From CAYMCO01 sp964388955 (GTDB lineage Bacteria; Chloroflexota; Anaerolineae; Anaerolineales; E44-bin32): a DNA stretch of 64,000 nucleotides. The notes under the pieces are model-generated. The model had not been told where the DNA came from. It was given only the letters and a program-made list of their open reading frames with translations, and searched no databases. Positions 33,678-42,878 of the stretch are shown in pieces (positions within the stretch are counted from its first letter, which is position 1; each line of letters starts with the position of its first letter). Both the position numbers and the translations under genes were made by a program. Where the stretch lies: the NCBI GenBank assembly GCA_964388955.1, contig CAYMCO010000028.1, positions 1-64,000 of the forward strand, written 5' to 3'.

Positions 33678-34001
33678 ATGCGCAACTCAGCTCTCCTTCT
33701 GGTGACCGGCACGGCCGGCTATGTGGGCGGGCGGCGGGTCCCGCGCCTGCTCGATCACGGCTATCGGGTTCGTGTGGCTGTGCGCGATCTTCAGCGCCTG
33801 ATTAGTCGTCCTTGGAAGGATCGCGTCGAGGTCGTCCAAGCTGAGCGTTGAAACCGCAGACACTCCGACCAGCGCTGGAACCCGGCTCCATCGCTTACTA
33901 CCTAATCCACAGCATGGTCGGCGGGGCCGGGTTCCGCGCCCGCGATCAGGAGGCTGCGCAGAACTTTGGCGGAAGCACAATCGGCTTGATCAGCTCAACG
34001 T
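33678..34001 (+). pseudogene. Second NAD(P)-binding SDR-like gene, frameshifted
   Basis: Begins LLLVTGTAGYVGGRRVPRLL, continues VRVAVRDLQRL and RPWKDRVEVVQ, matching the start of DUF2867-type SDR proteins. A frameshift near 33841-33850 ends the frame at a TGA (33849-33851); similarity resumes in another frame as TLRPALEPGSIAYYLIHSM, then GFRARDQEAAQNFG, where homologues read AYYLIHSM and RDRRAARNFG. After about 34000 no similarity is seen, so roughly two thirds of the gene is missing. It directly abuts the preceding pseudogene, implying a deletion joined two related genes. Confidence 0.7.
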
Positions 34002-34490
34002 GGGAGCGGTCCTGCAGACGGTCATGGATCCAGCCGGACTCTTGAGCCGCCTCTCCTCTTTGTCTCCCGTAAAGTTTGGGTGCAGATAGGGTGCGTTTCA
34101 ATGGACATGGTGGACCCGACCACCATCCCCTATCCGCAATTTCCAGACTACCAAGGCACAATCACACTCCACGCAAGCCATAGACGGCGATGCCTCTCAC
34201 GGCCTCAGCGGCGGCTCGTTCGTCGGTAAGGTCCAAGTGCGCCGCGCCTTGAAGACGATAAATGCAACCTCTACTCGTCCTGGGTCATCAGCAATAGGGG
34301 CACGACCCCTCAGATCAGACGCCAAGCTCCCTCCTCGTCGCGCTCCAACGCCACCACGCCTCCAGGCAGGAATCGGACGACGCCTCGGTCCGGGTCTCCG
34401 CCGGAGCCCACTTCTCATGCGCTGCTATCGCGCTCGCCCCAAGGCCTGTGCCATCATGCATATTGGGGAACTGAACAGGCCGCTGGTCAC
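34002..34490. other. Degenerate stretch before the peptide importer
   Basis: About 490 bp with no intact gene. Short frames on both strands have no recognisable similarity. It probably contains remains of the genes broken upstream. It lies immediately beyond the stop of the DppB-like permease gene (minus); no terminator hairpin with U-run was seen. Confidence 0.45.
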
Positions 34491-35435
34491 TCAGCCCAAA
34501 CGGATCCGAGGGTTGAGAGCGCCGTAGAGTACGTCCGCGATGAGATTTGCCGAGGCGAACGCGATGACCGTGATCATGGCCACCGCCTGCACGACGGGCA
34601 GGTCCCGGCGGTTGACGGCAAAGACCAGGAGCCGCCCCAAGCCGGGATAGTTGAAGACGTTCTCGATTACGATCAGGCCGCCGATCAGCCAGCCGAAGCT
34701 GATGGCGATCACGGTGATCGTTGGCAGCAGCGCGTTGCGCAGCACATGCTTGAAAATGACGGCGGGCTCCCGCAGGCCCTTGAGCACTGCGGTGCGCACA
34801 TAGGGCTTGCCCATCTCCTCGATCACCTGCGCGCGTGTCAAGCGGATGATATAGGCGAGGAGGACGAGAGTGGCGGTGATCGCCGGAAGCACCATGCTGG
34901 GAAGCATCTGCAGGAAAGTGGCGTGTTCCGGCAGGGTGGAGCTGGCGGGCAGCAGGCCGAGGTCAAAGGCGAAGATTTGGATCAAGACCAATCCGGTGAC
35001 AAACTCCGGCAGCCCGACGAAGCTCAGCGCGAATATGCTGATCAGCCCGTCCAGGAAGGAATCTTTCGCCACCCCCGCCAGCACCCCCAACGACACCGCC
35101 AAAGGGATGGAGATCGCCAGAGTCAACGCCGCCAAATATAGGGAATTGCGCAAACGCGACATGACGACGGGAAACACCTCCGATCCAGCGCTGAACGAGC
35201 GCCCCCAATCCCCGCGGACGAAGCGCACCAGCCACCCAAAATACTGCCGGTAGACGGGCTGGTTTAGGCCCAGCTCCTGGCGCAGGTTTTCCAACGCTGC
35301 CTGGCCCGCCTCACGACCGAGAATGACCCTGGCCACGTCGCCGGGAAGCAGTTGGGTGATCGAGAAGATGATGACGGAGGTCAAGAGAGCGGTCAGCATC
35401 AGATATCCGAGGCGGCGCAGGATATAAGCGGTCAT
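34491..35435 (-). CDS. Peptide-type ABC transporter permease (DppB-like)
   Basis: 314-residue inner-membrane permease. The opening YILRRLGYLMLTALLTSVII and ITQLLPGDVARVI are diagnostic of DppB/OppB. The conserved EAA-type loop occurs as TRAQVIEEMGKPYVRTAVLKG near 215-235, and GGLIVIENVFNYPGLGRLL near 270 is also typical. The ATG overlaps the ATPase stop by 4 nt (ATGA). It is last in the operon with the DppC-like permease, fused ATPase and binding protein. Substrate may be peptides, nickel or opines; the binding protein does not settle it. Confidence 0.93.
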   Translation of the reverse strand: MTAYILRRLGYLMLTALLTSVIIFSITQLLPGDVARVILGREAGQAALENLRQELGLNQPVYRQYFGWLVRFVRGDWGRSFSAGSEVFPVVMSRLRNSLYLAALTLAISIPLAVSLGVLAGVAKDSFLDGLISIFALSFVGLPEFVTGLVLIQIFAFDLGLLPASSTLPEHATFLQMLPSMVLPAITATLVLLAYIIRLTRAQVIEEMGKPYVRTAVLKGLREPAVIFKHVLRNALLPTITVIAISFGWLIGGLIVIENVFNYPGLGRLLVFAVNRRDLPVVQAVAMITVIAFASANLIADVLYGALNPRIRLG

Positions 35436-37531
35436 GCCCGCCGCCTACGAGGGCCATGCGAATCGGAAAGCCGGAAGGCCTGCTCTTGGGCTGAACGCAG
35501 CTCCTCCAGTGGGATGTGGCAGTATATCCGCCGCCCTCCTTTTGTGAACCGCCAGGGCGGTTCCCGCTCAACGCAGACGTTCCCCAAGAAGCGCGGGCAC
35601 CGAGAATGGAAGGGACAGCCGGTCGGATAGTCCGCGGGGCTGGGCAGTTCGCCCTCCAAGCGTATCTCTTGCTGCTCGGCCTCCGGGTCCAACAGAGGGA
35701 TTGCGGAGAGCAGCGCCTCGGTGTAGGGATGGTAGGGGGGATCGAAGATCTCATCCACCGAGGCCACCTCCATCAGCCGACCGAGATAGATGACGGCGAC
35801 CTCATCGGAGAGGAACCCGACCACCGCGAGATCATGCGAGATGAAAAGGGAACTGCCGCCGGTATTCGCCTGCAGCTCGTGAATCACATTCAGCACGGAG
35901 GCCTGCACCGAAACGTCGAGGGATGAGACCGGCTCGTCGGCCAGCAGCACCTCGGGCTGGCTCGCGAAAGCCCTTGCGAGTGCCACGCGCTGCTTCTCCC
36001 CGCCGCTCAACTGCCCCGGCAAGCGCTTTGAGACCTCAACCGGGAGGTGCACGGCTTCCAGCAGCTCCGCGACGCGCGCCCCGGCCTCTTCCCGGGAGAC
36101 ATCCAGCAGGCGTCTCATCGGCCGGCGGAGCGTCTCCCCCACGGTGAGGTATGGGTTCAGCGCCTCCTCCGGCTCCTGGAACACGATCTGCAGCTTTCTC
36201 AGGACCTCTGGCTTGCGCTCCGAAAGGGCGGGCGGAAGGGAGCGCGAATGCAGCTTGAGGTCCCCCCCGGTTCGGGGCTCCAGCCCGACGATGGCCCTCG
36301 CCGCCGTCGTTTTGCCGCTCCCGCTTTCACCCACCAGGCCGAGGGTCCCTCCTGTGGGAATCCGCAAGGTAACCCCGTTGACGGCGCGTACAGGGTCGCG
36401 GGATCCGCCGAACAAACGCAAAAGCGCGCTGGTTCTCTGCGGGAAGTGCACCTGCAGATCCTCCGCTAGGAGGGCGGATTCCCCGGCTGCGGCTCTTGCC
36501 TCCGGCTCCACCGGGCCCGGCTCCGGCTGCCGGCCATCCACCTCTCCCCTCTCGATTTCCTCCCATCGATGGCATCGGACTTGCCTCTCGCCGGAAGGCG
36601 TATAGAGGGGTGGATATTCCTCGCAGACAGCGATCGCCAGCGGGCAGCGAGAGCGGAAGATACAACCATCGGGAAGAGCGTCGAGCGCGGGGATCCGGCC
36701 CTGAATCGGCCGCAACCTGACTTTGCGTTTGTTGGCGCCGAGCCTGGGTACGCTGTCCAGAAGACCTAGGGAGTAAGGGTGCAGCGGCGCATGATACAGT
36801 TCGACGGTGGAGGCGTCCTCGGCGACCTCGCCCGCATAGAGGACTGTGACCCGATCGCAGATCTCAGAGACAACTCCCAGGTTGTGGCTGACATATAGGA
36901 CCGCAGTCTGTCGCTCCTCGATCAACTCGCGGAAGACGTCCAGCACCGCGGCCTCTGTGGTCACGTCCAGGCCGGTGGTGGGTTCGTCCAGGACCAGCAA
37001 GGCGGGTTCGAGGCACATGGCCATGGCCAGAAGGACGCGCTGCTTCATCCCTCCGGACACCTGGTGGGGATAGCTCCGGTAGACGCGCTCAGGGTCGGAG
37101 AGGCGCACGCGATCGAACCACTGAATAGCCCTCCGGCGGGCAGCGCCACGACTGGTGTCCGTGTGGGTGCGGATGACCTCCGCCACCTGCTCCCCCAGCT
37201 GCATTGAGGGGTTCAGTGAGGCGTTGGGATCTTGGGGCACCAACGCCAGTTCCGCGCCAAGGAGACGGCGCAGGGCTCGGTGGCCGGTGCCGCCGATCTC
37301 CCGGCCCATGAATCGGATTTCTCCCCCTCTTACGAACCCCTCTTCCGGCAGGTATCCCATGATCGCCAGGGCCAGGGTGGTCTTGCCGCTGCCACTCTCT
37401 CCGACGATGCCGTACGCCTGGCCCGAGTCGATGCGCAATGTGACTTCGCGCAACGCCTCCAGTTCCCCGCCCGCCGATTGGTAGGAGACGCTGAGCGCTT
37501 CGATCTCCAGAACTGGTGATGCCTGGGCCAT
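35432..37531 (-). CDS. Fused peptide-type ABC ATPase (DppD-DppF in one chain)
   Basis: 699-residue cytosolic protein with two complete ATPase modules. Module 1: GIVGESGSGKTTLA (~39-52), VSGGMKQRVLL, LLVLDEPTTGLD, and a C-terminal oligopeptide-transporter tail with CIFRSRCPLAIAVC. Module 2 (from ~345): GLVGESGSGKTTAA, LSGGEKQRVALARAF, VLLADEPVSSLD, and a second Cys-rich tail CPFHSRCPRFLGNVC. Both modules look catalytically intact. Usually these are two genes; the fusion is known in various bacteria. It starts 12 bp after the DppC-like gene stop and overlaps the DppB-like gene. Confidence 0.93.
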   Translation of the reverse strand: MAQASPVLEIEALSVSYQSAGGELEALREVTLRIDSGQAYGIVGESGSGKTTLALAIMGYLPEEGFVRGGEIRFMGREIGGTGHRALRRLLGAELALVPQDPNASLNPSMQLGEQVAEVIRTHTDTSRGAARRRAIQWFDRVRLSDPERVYRSYPHQVSGGMKQRVLLAMAMCLEPALLVLDEPTTGLDVTTEAAVLDVFRELIEERQTAVLYVSHNLGVVSEICDRVTVLYAGEVAEDASTVELYHAPLHPYSLGLLDSVPRLGANKRKVRLRPIQGRIPALDALPDGCIFRSRCPLAIAVCEEYPPLYTPSGERQVRCHRWEEIERGEVDGRQPEPGPVEPEARAAAGESALLAEDLQVHFPQRTSALLRLFGGSRDPVRAVNGVTLRIPTGGTLGLVGESGSGKTTAARAIVGLEPRTGGDLKLHSRSLPPALSERKPEVLRKLQIVFQEPEEALNPYLTVGETLRRPMRRLLDVSREEAGARVAELLEAVHLPVEVSKRLPGQLSGGEKQRVALARAFASQPEVLLADEPVSSLDVSVQASVLNVIHELQANTGGSSLFISHDLAVVGFLSDEVAVIYLGRLMEVASVDEIFDPPYHPYTEALLSAIPLLDPEAEQQEIRLEGELPSPADYPTGCPFHSRCPRFLGNVCVEREPPWRFTKGGRRIYCHIPLEELRSAQEQAFRLSDSHGPRRRRA

Positions 37532-37543
37532 GGTGGTCGCGGA

Positions 37544-38443
37544 CTACCTCCTCAGCTCGGTGGGGGTCTTGATTACGCGCCTCAGGCCGTCGGCCATCAG
37601 ATTCACACCCACTATGACGACGGAGATCGCAGCGGCGGGGAAAAAAAGGGCCCAAGGGTTTTGGCCGGCATAGGTGCGCGACTCGCCAACCATCAATCCC
37701 CAATTCGGGCTGGGCGGCTGCACCCCCACGCCCAGGAAGCCCAACGAGGCGACGAGGAAAATGGCATAGGAGAAGCGCAGGGAGGCTTCGACAGCTAGGG
37801 CGGGCAGGGTGGCGGGCAGGATGTCTCGCAGCAGGATCAGGCCCACCGGCTCCCCCTGCACCCTTGCGGCCTCCACATAGTGCAGGTCCTTCGTCGCCAG
37901 GACGACGCTGCGCACCACCCGGGCCACAATCGGCGTGTATAACACCCCGATAACGAGAAGCACGCCGAGCTTGGAGGGCCCGAGCGCGCCCAGGAGCAGC
38001 AGCGCGAGCAGCAGCGCGGGGACGGAGAGCAAGCTGTCGAACAGCCGCATCACGACCTCATCCACCGCACCCCCCAGGTACCCGCTGATCAGCCCGATGG
38101 CCGTTCCCATGACAACGGCCAGGAGGGTCGCTGACCCGGTGAGCAGCAGTATCTCGCGCGCGCCCAGGATCACGCGGCTGAATACGTCTCGGCCCAGACG
38201 ATCTGTCCCGAAGAGATGTTGCAGTGACGGCGGCTTCCCCGCCTCCGACGCAATCTGCTGATTGACACCGTAGGGCACAAGGATCGGTCCAAAGATGGCC
38301 AGAAGAACGAACACGACGGAGATGCTTGTGCCCAGAGCGGCGGTCGTGTTGTGCAGCACCCTCCGGATCGAATCCCACGCAGCGGCCGACCACCCTCGGC
38401 GGGATTTCCGAACACCTTCCGAGGCCTCCCCGCTTGAGATCAT
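37544..38443 (-). CDS. Peptide-type ABC transporter permease (DppC-like)
   Basis: About 299-residue membrane protein. After a hydrophilic N-terminus comes SISVVFVLLAIFGPILVPYG, then the conserved HLFGTDRLGRDVFSRVILGA (~70-89). The EAA loop is VEAARVQGEPVGLILLRDIL, and LGFLGVGVQPPSPNWGLMV near 240 completes the DppC/OppC profile. Start choice: ATG 38443 lies 8 bp from the stop of the binding-protein gene; GTG 38461 would overlap that gene by 11 bp. Neither has a strong ribosome-binding site. Confidence 0.9.
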   Translation of the reverse strand: MISSGEASEGVRKSRRGWSAAAWDSIRRVLHNTTAALGTSISVVFVLLAIFGPILVPYGVNQQIASEAGKPPSLQHLFGTDRLGRDVFSRVILGAREILLLTGSATLLAVVMGTAIGLISGYLGGAVDEVVMRLFDSLLSVPALLLALLLLGALGPSKLGVLLVIGVLYTPIVARVVRSVVLATKDLHYVEAARVQGEPVGLILLRDILPATLPALAVEASLRFSYAIFLVASLGFLGVGVQPPSPNWGLMVGESRTYAGQNPWALFFPAAAISVVIVGVNLMADGLRRVIKTPTELRR

Positions 38444-38450
38444 GTATTTA

Positions 38451-40016
38451 TCACTGCACACTCACTGTCCAAAGCGCCGTGCGTCCGGGGAAGGGCTTCA
38501 ATTCGAGGCCTGACACCCGGGTGCTTGTGGCGCCGAATTGCGAGAAGAAGTAGGGTACGATGATGGGCCCCCGTTCGATCAATATCTGCTGCATCTGGTG
38601 GTACGCATCCACCCGGGTCGCTTTGTCCAGCGATGTCCCAGCGGTTTGGGCCAGTTGATCGAATTCTTTGTCGCAGAATCGGGACTCGTTCCACTTGGCT
38701 CCGCAGGTCAGCATGACGTCGATATAGAATTGGGGATACGGTCGGTGGCCCCAGCCGGTGATCCCGAGATTGACCTCCAGCCATTTCCCCTCGCCATAAT
38801 AGACGCTCTCGGGCTCGGTGATCACATTGATATCGACGCCGGCATCAGCCCACTGGTTCTTGACCGCGACTGCCAGGTCCGGATGATTGCTCACATTTGG
38901 CACGTAGAGATCCATCTTCAGGCCGTCTGGATGTCCAGCCTGTCGGAGCAGATCACGGGCGGCGGCCGGATCCCGGGCGGGGACCGTGAGGTCTTTGGCG
39001 TAGTAGTCCGGGAAGGCGGGGCCGATGGGGCTGTCCTTCCCCACCGAGCCATACCCACCTTGAACAAGTTGGAAGAGCGACTCCCGGTCCGTCGCCAGTT
39101 TGAGCGCTTTAATCACCCGTGGATCGTTTCCTGGCGGCTGGTCGGATCGCAGGCGAATCACGGCAAAGGCGTTCGTGGTCACCTGAACGGCGTTTGTGTT
39201 CGGATCCTGATCCAGATTCTCAAATAGCGGTGTGGAAAAGCCCATGATGAAATCTAGCTGTCCGCCTCTAAGAGCGTCGGCGGAAGCGGCCTCGTCACTG
39301 AAGAATATGATCACCAGGCGATCCACCTTCGGATATCCGTCCATGAAGTAATCTGGGTTGGCGACGAGATTGATTCGGTCCTCCAGGCTGAAATCCGTGA
39401 CTTTGAAGGGGCCGGTCCCATTGAACGACTGAGTAGCGTCTTTGGTGCCGGATTTCAGGATCAGCGCATGATTGTCGCTCAAATCGTAGAGAAAATAGGG
39501 GTTTGTCTTGGCGAGATGGAAAGTCACATCGAGGTCCCCCGTAGCCTCGATCGAGTCGATATTCCTGTAAAGGTCGACGGTAGCATAGCCGGAATTCGGG
39601 TCGCGCAGCCGATTGAACGTCCACACCACATCCTGTGCGCTGAAGGGACTTCCATCGTGGAATGAGACCCCCTCGGCCAATGTGAATGTGTAGGTCAAGC
39701 CGTCGTCGCTCGCCTGCCAATCCGTAGCCAGCCGCGGGGCGATCTTATTGTCCGGGGTGATATCGACCAGATAGTCGTAGACCTGATTCGCGATCAGGAT
39801 TTCGCTGTCCGAAGAAATCAGCGCCGGGTCGGTCTGCGAGATGGGCTCAACACCCGCTCTCAAGACTGTCTCTGCGGGAGGCTGGGTTCCGGCGGGCTGG
39901 GTTTGGCTATTCGGTGAGGCAGTGGATCCCCCCCCGCAAGCGGCGACAAGCATGGCGATAGCCATGAAGCAGTAGGTCAGTGCAATCCTGGAGAGAAGTG
40001 AGGGGTGCTTGCTCAT
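38451..40016 (-). CDS. Peptide-type ABC substrate-binding lipoprotein (SBP_bac_5)
   Basis: 521-residue extracellular binding protein. Signal sequence with hydrophobic core (IALTYCFMAIAMLVAAC) and lipobox VAAC, Cys near residue 27, followed by a Gly/Ser/Thr/Pro linker. The mature domain shows family landmarks: LATDWQASDDGLTYTFTLAEGVSFHDG (in parts DGLTYTF and GVSFHDGSPFSAQDVVWTF, ~105-133), and PAAARDLLRQAG near 325. First gene of the importer operon. A 6-bp-stem inverted repeat (GGCGCG/CGCGCC, about 40065-40085) lies in its leader. The ligand is unknown; cyclic or linear peptides are typical. Confidence 0.93.
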   Translation of the reverse strand: MSKHPSLLSRIALTYCFMAIAMLVAACGGGSTASPNSQTQPAGTQPPAETVLRAGVEPISQTDPALISSDSEILIANQVYDYLVDITPDNKIAPRLATDWQASDDGLTYTFTLAEGVSFHDGSPFSAQDVVWTFNRLRDPNSGYATVDLYRNIDSIEATGDLDVTFHLAKTNPYFLYDLSDNHALILKSGTKDATQSFNGTGPFKVTDFSLEDRINLVANPDYFMDGYPKVDRLVIIFFSDEAASADALRGGQLDFIMGFSTPLFENLDQDPNTNAVQVTTNAFAVIRLRSDQPPGNDPRVIKALKLATDRESLFQLVQGGYGSVGKDSPIGPAFPDYYAKDLTVPARDPAAARDLLRQAGHPDGLKMDLYVPNVSNHPDLAVAVKNQWADAGVDINVITEPESVYYGEGKWLEVNLGITGWGHRPYPQFYIDVMLTCGAKWNESRFCDKEFDQLAQTAGTSLDKATRVDAYHQMQQILIERGPIIVPYFFSQFGATSTRVSGLELKPFPGRTALWTVSVQ

Positions 40017-40518
40017 GTCTCTGCCGTCCTCTCTGGCTGAAATGGATCGGTGTTGCGATTTGCGGGGCGCGAGCTGTCACGCGCCAGCATGCTAAGATGG
40101 GCCAAGGCAGTATTCGTCCATGGACACTTCAGCCCATTGGTCTCGCCGATCAGCCGTTCCGACTCAACATGGTCCGGCATGATTCCTCGCCGCCGACCTG
40201 AAACCATTGATCGCAGAGGGCGCCTTCCTCCAATGGGCACCTCGCGAATGAGCTTTCTGCCCCCGATCCCATATGGCGAATGTCCCCATGCCATTTTACC
40301 TGAGAATCCAGGTCTGAAGCTCCGCCGCTGCCATCCCCGGATGGGTCTGAGGGGTTCCGGCGGGACTCGGGGAGGCGATTCTCCCTCCCTCTGATCGAAA
40401 GCGAGGGGGCGGAAAGATCTGTATTGTCGCGCAGAATGATCCGAGAGCACCTCACCGGAGATTCAGCACAAGTACGCATCAGTCCGATTACAATTCACAT
40501 GAGGGAAGGAGGTGAGCG
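40017..40518. other. Divergent control region of the peptide importer and cysteine hydrolase
   Basis: About 500 bp, no supported gene. Towards the hydrolase there is a TACAAT -10 candidate (40489-40494) without a good -35, and a textbook AAGGAGGTGA ribosome-binding site (40506-40515). Towards the importer, a GGCGCG/CGCGCC inverted repeat lies near 40065-40085. A GC-rich stretch around 40330-40395 can pair (GGGGAGG with CCTCCC), of unknown meaning. Confidence 0.45.
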
Positions 40519-41442
40519 ATGGCAAATCCTGATTTCTATCGGCCGGAGCGAGTTGGGGAGCTGTATCGCCCCCGCATTGAGGAGGCCATCTCCGCGGGTT
40601 TGGCAGCCCGAATTCCGCCGTCGAACCAAGATCCCATGCGTCGCCTGCTGCTCTTGGTGGACGAGCAGGTCGATTTCGTGCATTCGGACGGTGCCCTCTC
40701 TGTGCCTGGCGCAGTTGATGACGCCCGCCGGATCGTCGAGTGGATATATCGGTACGCCCCGATGATCACGGATATCGCGCTCTCCCTGGACAGTCACCAT
40801 CCGATTCAGATCTTCTATCCGACCTGGTGGCAGAGCGAAGAGGGGGACGCGCCGCAGCCATATACCGCCATCACCGTCGAACAGGTGGACCGCGGTGAGT
40901 GGCGGCCGCGCTATGAGCCGGATTGGTCAAGGGAGTACGTGCGCGATCTGCACTCGGGGGCGAAGAAAGATCTGATGATCTGGCCATATCACACCATGAT
41001 CGGCACTGTCGGGCACGCCCTCACCCCCGCTCTCTACGAGGCGGTGGTGTATCACAGCGCAGCGCGCGAGTCCAGGGTGGAGTACATCATCAAGGGTACC
41101 ATCGCCGACACAGAGTACTATTCCTTGTTGGAGCCCGAAGTGAAGCGGCCCGGTGATCCCCGCGGCACCTTGAACGAAGAATTTCTGCGCCGCCTCGTCG
41201 GATACGATCGGGTATATGTCGCCGGCCAGGCCAAGAGCCATTGTGTGCTCGAGACCTTGACTTCGATCGTGAGCCGTCATGGCGGCCAGCCGGACGTGGT
41301 CGGCAAGCTCCACCTGCTGACCGACTGCACCTCGGCAGTTGCGCATCCGGAGATCGACTTCGATGCCATGGCGGATGAGCAGCTCCAGGAATTTGCCAAG
41401 AAGGGCTTGAAGCTGATCACATCCGAAGATCCGATTGAATAG
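40519..41442 (+). CDS. Cysteine hydrolase, isochorismatase/nicotinamidase family
   Basis: 307-residue hydrolase. The catalytic Asp is in LLLLVDEQVDFVH (Asp48), a following LSLDSHHPIQIFYP segment has the two His typical of the metal-binding nicotinamidases, and the nucleophile Cys is in GQAKSHCVLETL (~236-241). LTDCTSAVAHPEID near the end also matches. At 307 residues it is longer than nicotinamidases (~200), with an N-terminal extension of about 40 residues and an insertion. The substrate may be nicotinamide or another amide; given pncB elsewhere in the window, nicotinamide is plausible but unproven. The ribosome-binding site is excellent. Confidence 0.85.
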   Translation: MANPDFYRPERVGELYRPRIEEAISAGLAARIPPSNQDPMRRLLLLVDEQVDFVHSDGALSVPGAVDDARRIVEWIYRYAPMITDIALSLDSHHPIQIFYPTWWQSEEGDAPQPYTAITVEQVDRGEWRPRYEPDWSREYVRDLHSGAKKDLMIWPYHTMIGTVGHALTPALYEAVVYHSAARESRVEYIIKGTIADTEYYSLLEPEVKRPGDPRGTLNEEFLRRLVGYDRVYVAGQAKSHCVLETLTSIVSRHGGQPDVVGKLHLLTDCTSAVAHPEIDFDAMADEQLQEFAKKGLKLITSEDPIE

Positions 41443-41891
41443 TCCGAGGTCCTCCAGTTCCAACGGAGGCATCCGGTCATTCGTCCCGAACGCATTGACC
41501 TCGGTTTGAGATGGGCTTCGGTTGGGGGCAGCGGAGCTCCACCGTCCCGTCAAGACCTCGCATATCTCAAAATACCTCTCCTGGGTGGGCGAAGGCATCC
41601 CCTTCTCCAAATCGCATACCTCGCCCAAGCTCGGGGACACCTCGGAAAGCGCCCGCCGCCGGGGGGACGGCGACATTGCGCGCACCTCCTCCCCGGCAAG
41701 TGCCAGATATCCGCCATCTTCGGCCTGATGGCAGGGCTGGTGTCGTCCCCCTGGTTTGCCACCCGCGCTCCGATGTAGAGCTGTCGTCGTCCGGCCTCTT
41801 CCCTGGACCGCCTGAGGGGATTTTTCGCCGCGGAAGCTGGGCGGAGGTAGAATGTCCCCGGCCTTCAGGGATCACCCGGACTTCGATCGCC
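41443..41891. other. Gap with a possible degraded XRE-type HTH on the minus strand
   Basis: On the minus strand, AGGAGGTG precedes an ATG at about 41679; the reading begins MSPSPRRRALSEV and continues GEVCDLEKGMPSPTQERYFE, then ICEVLTG. DLEKG-x-x-x-P-T and the following helix resemble the second half of Cro/CI-type HTH domains, but about nine residues of the helix-turn are missing. The frame then runs antisense through the hydrolase gene and cannot be a normal protein. I treat it as a possible remnant. No other gene is visible in the gap. Confidence 0.3.
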
Positions 41892-42719
41892 ATGGACATT
41901 GGAGCTTACCTTCATCGCATACGGTATCGGGGGGAGATCGCGCCGGCAAGCCAGACCCTGTGCGACCTCCAAGTACGGCACCTGCTTGCGGTTCCCTTCG
42001 AGAACCTGGATATCCACCTGGGGCGCCCCATCTTGCTGCAGGAATCGGCCCTCTTTGACAAGATTGTCAACTCGGGTCGGGGTGGTTTCTGCTACGAACT
42101 CAACGCATGCTTCGCATGGCTCCTGATCGGGCTCGGCTTTGAGGTGGAATACCTGTCCGCTCGCGACGCGCTTCCTGACGGTTCCTTCGGACCGGATCTG
42201 GACCATTTAGCCCTTCGGGTCAGGGCGCCCATCGGACCTGCAACCGGGGGAAATCCCCGCGTCCCGCTCGAGCGCGCGGAGCACGATTGGCTCGTGGATG
42301 TGGGTTGGGGGGATACCTTTCGGGAGCCATTGTCGCTCATCCCCAAGGCGATTCAGGAACAGGGTCGAAGAGCCTTCCGCATTGACCATCACGAGGACGG
42401 TTACCTACTTTGGCAGCGGAAAGAGACGGGGGAGTGGAAGCGGGATTTTCTCTTCCATCCACGAGCCCGGCAGCTCGTTGAGTTTGAGCCCATGTGCGCA
42501 TGGCAGCAGTCCTCGCCCAAATCACGCTGGACCCAGGAGCGGCTTTGCACCCTCGCCACCGCCGAGGGGCGGGTGACTTTGAAGGACTCGCGATTGACCG
42601 TCACAGAAGGGGGCAACCGCGTGCAGCGGTGGATCACAAGCCCTGGCGAGTACTCCGCTGTCCTGGACTCTTGCTTCGGGATTCGCCTCCCCCCCGAACT
42701 GTGCGCTAGGCTATTGTGA
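41892..42719 (+). CDS. nat: Arylamine N-acetyltransferase
   Basis: 275-residue cytosolic enzyme transferring acetyl from acetyl-CoA to arylamines or hydrazines. The catalytic triad is present: Cys in SGRGGFCYELN (~67), His in LDHLALRV (~107), Asp in LVDVGWGD (~136). The opening LHRIRYRG and the VPFENLDIHLG motif are family marks. An in-frame upstream extension of 127 residues is low-complexity and rejected in favour of ATG 41892. It is monocistronic as far as visible. In actinobacteria the enzyme is linked to steroid or lipid metabolism; here the physiological role is unknown. Confidence 0.92.
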   Translation: MDIGAYLHRIRYRGEIAPASQTLCDLQVRHLLAVPFENLDIHLGRPILLQESALFDKIVNSGRGGFCYELNACFAWLLIGLGFEVEYLSARDALPDGSFGPDLDHLALRVRAPIGPATGGNPRVPLERAEHDWLVDVGWGDTFREPLSLIPKAIQEQGRRAFRIDHHEDGYLLWQRKETGEWKRDFLFHPRARQLVEFEPMCAWQQSSPKSRWTQERLCTLATAEGRVTLKDSRLTVTEGGNRVQRWITSPGEYSAVLDSCFGIRLPPELCARLL

Positions 42720-42878
42720 GCTTCAGCCTGCGGAGACAGGCACACCCGGCCCGGGACGCGGCGGGGCGGGGGAAATAGTTGGCCCTCGGTTGCTGCCCCG
42801 GCTCCGGCCAGGCGGCTTCACCGCAGGCGGATGCGGGAGTGCACGGCGCGCGATTGCACGGCCATCATCGGGGCGCAT

